A DNA stretch of 8,423 nucleotides, taken from Fimbriimonadaceae bacterium. GTDB lineage: Bacteria; Armatimonadota; Fimbriimonadia; Fimbriimonadales; Fimbriimonadaceae. The notes under the pieces are model-generated. The model made no database searches. It had not been told where the DNA came from and saw only the letters and a list, made by a program, of their open reading frames with translations. The DNA lies in assembly GCA_947447315.1 (NCBI GenBank), contig CANFJD010000106.1, forward strand, positions 1-8,423, written 5' to 3'. Shown here piece by piece: positions 5,855-8,423 of this stretch. The stretch's first letter is position 1, and each line of letters starts with the position of its first letter. A program made the position numbers and the translations under genes.

Positions 5855-6889
5855 ATGTTGCAGGCCACCGAAGATTTACGCGTATCGGCAATTCGTCCGT
5901 TATTGCCTCCCGCAATTTTGCACGAGGAGATGCCGCTTACCGAAGCCGCCGCCGAGATCGTGTGGAAGAGCCGCCAGGAAATCGAAGCCTGTCTTGCAGG
6001 CAAGGACGACCGCCTCGTCGTTGTCATTGGTCCATGCTCCATTCACGATTCAAAGGCCGCGCTGGAATATGCCCACCGCCTGAAGGAAGAAGCCGACCGT
6101 CATCGCGACCGACTCCTGATCGTGATGCGTGCTTACTTCGAAAAGCCCCGCACGACTGTTGGCTGGAAAGGCATGATCAATGATCCACGCATGGATGGAA
6201 GCTTTCGCATCAACGATGGCCTGCGCCTCGCCCGCCGATTCCTGAGCGACATTGCAAATGTTGGCCTTCCCACCGCGACTGAGTTCCTCGACACCACTGT
6301 TCCGCAGCACATTGCCGACCTCATAGCGTGGGGCGCCATCGGCGCTCGCACTACCGAAAGCCAAACCCACCGGGAACTCGCCAGCGGACTCTCCATGCCC
6401 ATCGGCTTCAAGAATGCTACCGATGGCAACGTCCAAGTCGCCATCGACGCCATGAAAGCTGCCAGCCAGCCCCACTGGTTTCCCGGCACCACCAAAGACG
6501 GCATGAGCGCCATTGTCCAAACCACCGGCAACGACACCTGTCACGTAGTCCTCCGCGGCGGCACATCTGGCCCCAATTACTCCGCCGAACACGTTGCAAA
6601 AACCGCCGCGCAACTAGAAAAGCAGGGACTCAACTCTCGCCTCATGGTCGATTTCAGCCACGCCAACAGCAGCAAAGATCACCTCAAGCAAATGGTCGTG
6701 GCCGAAGATGTAGCCGCGCAACGAAAAACCGCTGACTCCCCGATCTTCTCGGTGATGATCGAGAGCTTCCTCGTAGAGGGCCGCCAGGATGTAAAACCTG
6801 ACGTCCCCCTTGTTTACGGTCAAAGCGTCACCGACGCCTGCATCGGCTGGGAGCAAACCCAGCGGGCACTTGAAATCCTAGCCAGCTAG
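5855..6889 (+). CDS. aroG: 3-deoxy-7-phosphoheptulonate (DAHP) synthase, type I-alpha (AroG/AroF/AroH family)
   Basis: The 344-aa enzyme condenses phosphoenolpyruvate with erythrose 4-phosphate to open the shikimate pathway. It is colinear with E. coli AroG. Metal ligands are present: C61 (GPCSIHD), H269 (DFSHANSS), E303 (MIESFLVEG) and D327 (SVTDACIGWE). Substrate residues R92, K97 (YFEKPRTTVGWKG), R165 (GARTTES), K186 (GFKN) and R234 (LRGG) also align. The N-terminal EDLRV segment, P150 and S180 (ASGLS), which shape the feedback site in AroG-type enzymes, are kept, so inhibition by an aromatic amino acid is likely; which one cannot be read. ATG at 5855 lines up with the E. coli start. A GTG at 5777 would add 26 residues with no family counterpart. 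Neither start has a strong Shine-Dalgarno. The symbol could equally be aroF or aroH. Confidence 0.94.
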   Translation: MLQATEDLRVSAIRPLLPPAILHEEMPLTEAAAEIVWKSRQEIEACLAGKDDRLVVVIGPCSIHDSKAALEYAHRLKEEADRHRDRLLIVMRAYFEKPRTTVGWKGMINDPRMDGSFRINDGLRLARRFLSDIANVGLPTATEFLDTTVPQHIADLIAWGAIGARTTESQTHRELASGLSMPIGFKNATDGNVQVAIDAMKAASQPHWFPGTTKDGMSAIVQTTGNDTCHVVLRGGTSGPNYSAEHVAKTAAQLEKQGLNSRLMVDFSHANSSKDHLKQMVVAEDVAAQRKTADSPIFSVMIESFLVEGRQDVKPDVPLVYGQSVTDACIGWEQTQRALEILAS

Positions 6890-6898
6890 GATTTCAAG
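6869..6898. terminator. Perfect 13-bp hairpin spanning both stop codons of convergent genes
   Basis: CTTGAAATCCTAG (6869-6881) pairs perfectly with CTAGGATTTCAAG (6886-6898), with loop CCAG. It contains the stop codons of the DAHP synthase gene (TAG, 6887-6889) and of the PhyH-like gene (6896-6894), which lie only 4 bp apart. Neither strand has a T tract after the stem, so it may act as a bidirectional pause site or mRNA 3'-end protector more than as a classic terminator. Confidence 0.6.
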
Positions 6899-7631
6899 CG
6901 TTCTCGTACTGATTTCCGGCCATATCCACGCCCCGCGCGAGCCAAATCTTGAAGCCTGCGTTGCGCGGATCATCGTGGTGCACTTTGGTCGTCGTCGGGA
7001 AGTACCGCATGGTGTATCCCGCCCGTCGGTTGGGTGAAGTATTTGCCTTCGCTCCGTGAATAATCCGTCCTTCGTGCAAGGATGCCTCATTCGGCTCCAG
7101 CGTAAAGTACACCGCCTTGGATTCATCCACCGTGGCGATTTCCGTAGGGAATATGTTCGCGCTCGCGTCTTCTACCGACTTGTAATCGCTAAATCCGTTG
7201 TGATGGGTACCCGGAATGACGGCCATGCTGCCGTTCTCGGGGGTCGTGCGGTCCAGTGCTAACCAAACCGTTACAATCCCCGCCATGGTACTTGTCCGAC
7301 CGTTCCAGTAACTGCTGTCTTCATGCCAAGGCGTCGCCTTTCCCTTGAACGGATCCTTACTGATGAAGTGGCTACTCCACAGCCCAATATTCGGCCCAAC
7401 CACCGGTTCGATCAGGTCCAAAACTGAAGGATGTAGCAAAAACTCCAACAAGTCAGGATTTTGAAAGTGCGGCGTATCCAAATGGTCTGGTCCTTTCTCC
7501 GCCAGCAGCTCTTCAAAGCGTGCTTTGAGCCGAGCAAAGGTCTCGTCGTCGAAAATCGGTTCCTTCACCAACGTATATCCGTCGGTCTGGTACTGAGAAA
7601 TCTGCGCATCATTGAGCCGAGGGTGAGCCAT
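6894..7631 (-). CDS. Phytanoyl-CoA dioxygenase (PhyH) family Fe(II)/2-oxoglutarate oxygenase
   Basis: The 245-aa protein has the double-stranded beta-helix family signature. An N-terminal YQTDGYTLVKEPIF is the usual opening. The iron-binding H-x-D is PWHEDSSYW (H103, D105), TVWLALDRTTPENGSMAVIPGTH (about 121-143) is the characteristic core, and HEGRIIHGAKANTSPNRRAGYTMRY holds the distal His (H192, less likely H186) and the Arg (R202/R203) expected to bind 2-oxoglutarate. Such enzymes hydroxylate small molecules or lipids; the substrate cannot be told from sequence. ATG at 7631 starts MAHPRLNDAQ, as in relatives; the ATG at 7709 would add 26 residues that lie across the promoter region. GGGAG abuts the ATG with no spacer, so ribosome binding looks weak. 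It is convergent with the DAHP synthase gene and divergent from purA, so it is probably monocistronic. Confidence 0.88.
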   Translation of the reverse strand: MAHPRLNDAQISQYQTDGYTLVKEPIFDDETFARLKARFEELLAEKGPDHLDTPHFQNPDLLEFLLHPSVLDLIEPVVGPNIGLWSSHFISKDPFKGKATPWHEDSSYWNGRTSTMAGIVTVWLALDRTTPENGSMAVIPGTHHNGFSDYKSVEDASANIFPTEIATVDESKAVYFTLEPNEASLHEGRIIHGAKANTSPNRRAGYTMRYFPTTTKVHHDDPRNAGFKIWLARGVDMAGNQYENA

Positions 7632-7676
7632 CTCCCGTAGTTTGCCCCATAGACCGTTCCGCCAGGCAAGAAAGTC

Positions 7677-7685
7677 TGATAGAAT
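7677..7685 (+). promoter_or_regulatory. Candidate extended -10 promoter of purA
   Basis: TGATAGAAT fits the extended -10 form TGn-TATAAT, with 5 of 6 in the hexamer. No good -35 lies at 17 bp (TTCCGC), which is tolerated for extended -10 promoters. The transcript would start near 7692, giving a leader of about 110 nt that begins with the hairpin at 7693. Confidence 0.45.
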
Positions 7686-7709
7686 AAAACACGTTGAGAT
7701 AAGGCTCAA
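7681..7709 (-). promoter_or_regulatory. Candidate sigma-70-type promoter of the PhyH-like gene
   Basis: On the minus strand TTGAGC (7709-7704) and TATTCT (7686-7681) are separated by exactly 17 bp. Each matches the consensus at 4 of 6 positions. The predicted transcript start is about 40 nt before the ATG at 7631. Its -10 is the same AGAATA stretch used by the purA extended -10 on the other strand. Confidence 0.4.
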
Positions 7710-7762
7710 CGGCTACCGGTAGCCGGCGGATCCTCAATTGGGTTCGGCGCACCGGCTTTTTT
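7693..7762 (+). promoter_or_regulatory. Structured purA leader with terminator-like hairpin (candidate attenuator)
   Basis: Three adjacent helices are visible. P1 is GTTGAG (7693-7698) with CTCAAC (7705-7710). P2 is the perfect palindrome GGCTACCGGTAGCC (7711-7724), a 5-bp stem with loop CCGG. P3 is AGCCGG (7721-7726) with CCGGCT (7752-7757), plus inner CGGATCC (7727-7733) with GGGTTCG (7740-7746, two G-U pairs), followed by six T (7757-7762). P2 and P3 share AGCC at 7721-7724, so they exclude each other. A fourth option, CGCAC (7748-7752) with GTGCG (7763-7767), would compete with the P3 stem foot and hold the T run in its loop. No plus-strand gene precedes it, so this is not an upstream gene's terminator. 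Ligand, if any, is unknown; I do not recognise a known riboswitch class. Confidence 0.5.
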
Positions 7763-7800
7763 GTGCGTCCGGGTCCCAAAAAAGTTGGTGAGGAAATAGC

Positions 7801-8423
7801 ATGTCAACACTCGTAATCGTCGGCGCCCAGTGGGGCGATGAAGCCAAGGGCAAACTGGTAGATGTATTAGGCGGACAGGCCGATGTGGTCGTTCGCTACG
7901 CGGGCGGCAACAACGCTGGCCACACCGTCATCGCCGATGGCAAGACCTATAAATTCCAGTTGATCCCGGCCGGAATTCTGCACACCGATACCGTCTCTAT
8001 CCTGGGCAGCGGCATGGTGATCTGCCCGGAAGGTCTCTTGCAGGAACTTGAGCGCACCCGCGCCCAGAAAGCAGAGCTCGGAACCCTGTACATTTCTTCT
8101 GCCGCCCACGTGGTGTTTCCGTACCATCGCATCCTTGATGCCCTGGAAGAAGGAATGCGCGGCGACAACAAGATCGGCACCACCAGCCGCGGCATCGGTC
8201 CGGCCTACCAAGACAAAGTCTCCCGCACCGGTATCCGCATGGGCGAATTTGTGCGCCCCGAAATGTTTCGGGCCCGGCTACAGGAACAACTAGCTTACAA
8301 GAATCGCCTCATCGAACTCCTAGGCGGGCAGCCTTTTGACTTCGAAACCCTCCACGCCGAGTACGCCGCCTACGCCGATCAACTCCGCGAGTTCGTAGTC
8401 GATACCGAACCGATGGTCCAAAA
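7801..8423 (+). CDS. purA: Adenylosuccinate synthetase, N-terminal part (3' end outside window)
   Basis: The 207 visible residues are about half of the usual 430 or so. The enzyme makes adenylosuccinate from IMP, aspartate and GTP, the first committed step from IMP to AMP. Visible motifs are VGAQWGDEAKGK (catalytic D13, K16 of the P-loop-like segment), NNAGHT (H41), GSGMVICPEGLLQE (about 70-82), and IGTTSRGIGPAYQDK (about 125-139) with R142 soon after, matching the IMP and dimer-contact residues of the family. The P-loop has Ala15 where most enzymes have Gly (GDEGKGK). ATG at 7801 has GAGGA with a 6-nt spacer. It is divergent from the PhyH-like gene and is preceded by a structured leader that may control its transcription. 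Confidence 0.96.
   Translation, partial: MSTLVIVGAQWGDEAKGKLVDVLGGQADVVVRYAGGNNAGHTVIADGKTYKFQLIPAGILHTDTVSILGSGMVICPEGLLQELERTRAQKAELGTLYISSAAHVVFPYHRILDALEEGMRGDNKIGTTSRGIGPAYQDKVSRTGIRMGEFVRPEMFRARLQEQLAYKNRLIELLGGQPFDFETLHAEYAAYADQLREFVVDTEPMVQ

Noticed and set aside
6050..6613. Long minus-strand open frames antisense to the DAHP synthase gene
   Set aside because: They are mirror frames of a strongly conserved enzyme gene, with no recognisable domains or ribosome sites.
1..8423. CRISPR array, transposase, tRNA or rRNA
   Set aside because: I saw no regularly spaced repeats, no transposase motifs and no cloverleaf or rRNA-like sequence on either strand.

Overview
The window is a compact, gene-dense stretch of bacterial chromosome (moderate-to-high GC, short intergenic gaps, no gene-free stretch over 300 bases). 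It carries ordinary housekeeping genes plus one accessory-looking ATPase. The mix of a RemA/DUF370 protein, an MreBCD set, a type I-alpha DAHP synthase and a PurA with GDEAKGK in place of the usual GDEGKGK points to a non-proteobacterial, deep-branching lineage. Armatimonadota-like or a similar poorly sampled phylum is my guess, but nothing here fixes the phylum. Several starts lack a clear Shine-Dalgarno sequence (mreC, gdhA, the DAHP synthase, the PhyH-like gene), while remA, mreB, purA and the small Gly/Pro-rich gene have one.

Layout, left to right. (1) Positions 1-969, minus strand: an AAA ATPase with a C-terminal DUF4143 domain, cut at its 3' end by the window edge. Upstream of it (970-1169) lies an AT-rich region with a perfect 16-bp-arm palindrome and further copies of the same ATTATCAT motif. 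(2) Positions 5171-1170, minus strand: a tightly packed five-gene run remA (DUF370), mreB, mreC, mreD, gdhA. Overlaps and gaps are 11 bp overlap, 16 bp gap, 4 bp overlap and 20 bp gap, which suggests one operon. MreB filaments, MreC and MreD scaffold the cell-wall elongation machinery. RemA as first gene and glutamate dehydrogenase as last gene are the unusual partners; PBP2 and RodA genes do not follow mreD. (3) Positions 5691-5332, minus strand: a small one-helix membrane protein with a Gly/Pro-rich tail, followed by an intrinsic terminator that insulates it from the remA promoter. (4) Positions 5855-6889, plus strand: 3-deoxy-7-phosphoheptulonate (DAHP) synthase, the entry enzyme of the shikimate pathway. 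(5) Positions 7631-6894, minus strand: a phytanoyl-CoA dioxygenase-family Fe(II)/2-oxoglutarate oxygenase, convergent with the DAHP synthase. The two genes are separated by only 4 bp, and a perfect hairpin spans both stop codons. (6) From 7801, plus strand: the N-terminal half of purA (adenylosuccinate synthetase), divergent from the PhyH gene. Its leader contains a candidate attenuator: two small hairpins followed by a terminator-like hairpin and T6, with mutually exclusive pairings.

The points most worth a second look are the purA leader, the repeated palindromic motif in front of the DUF4143 ATPase, the RemA-MreBCD-GDH linkage, and the stop-codon-spanning hairpin between convergent genes. 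I found no rRNA, tRNA, CRISPR array, transposase or clear novel multi-gene system.
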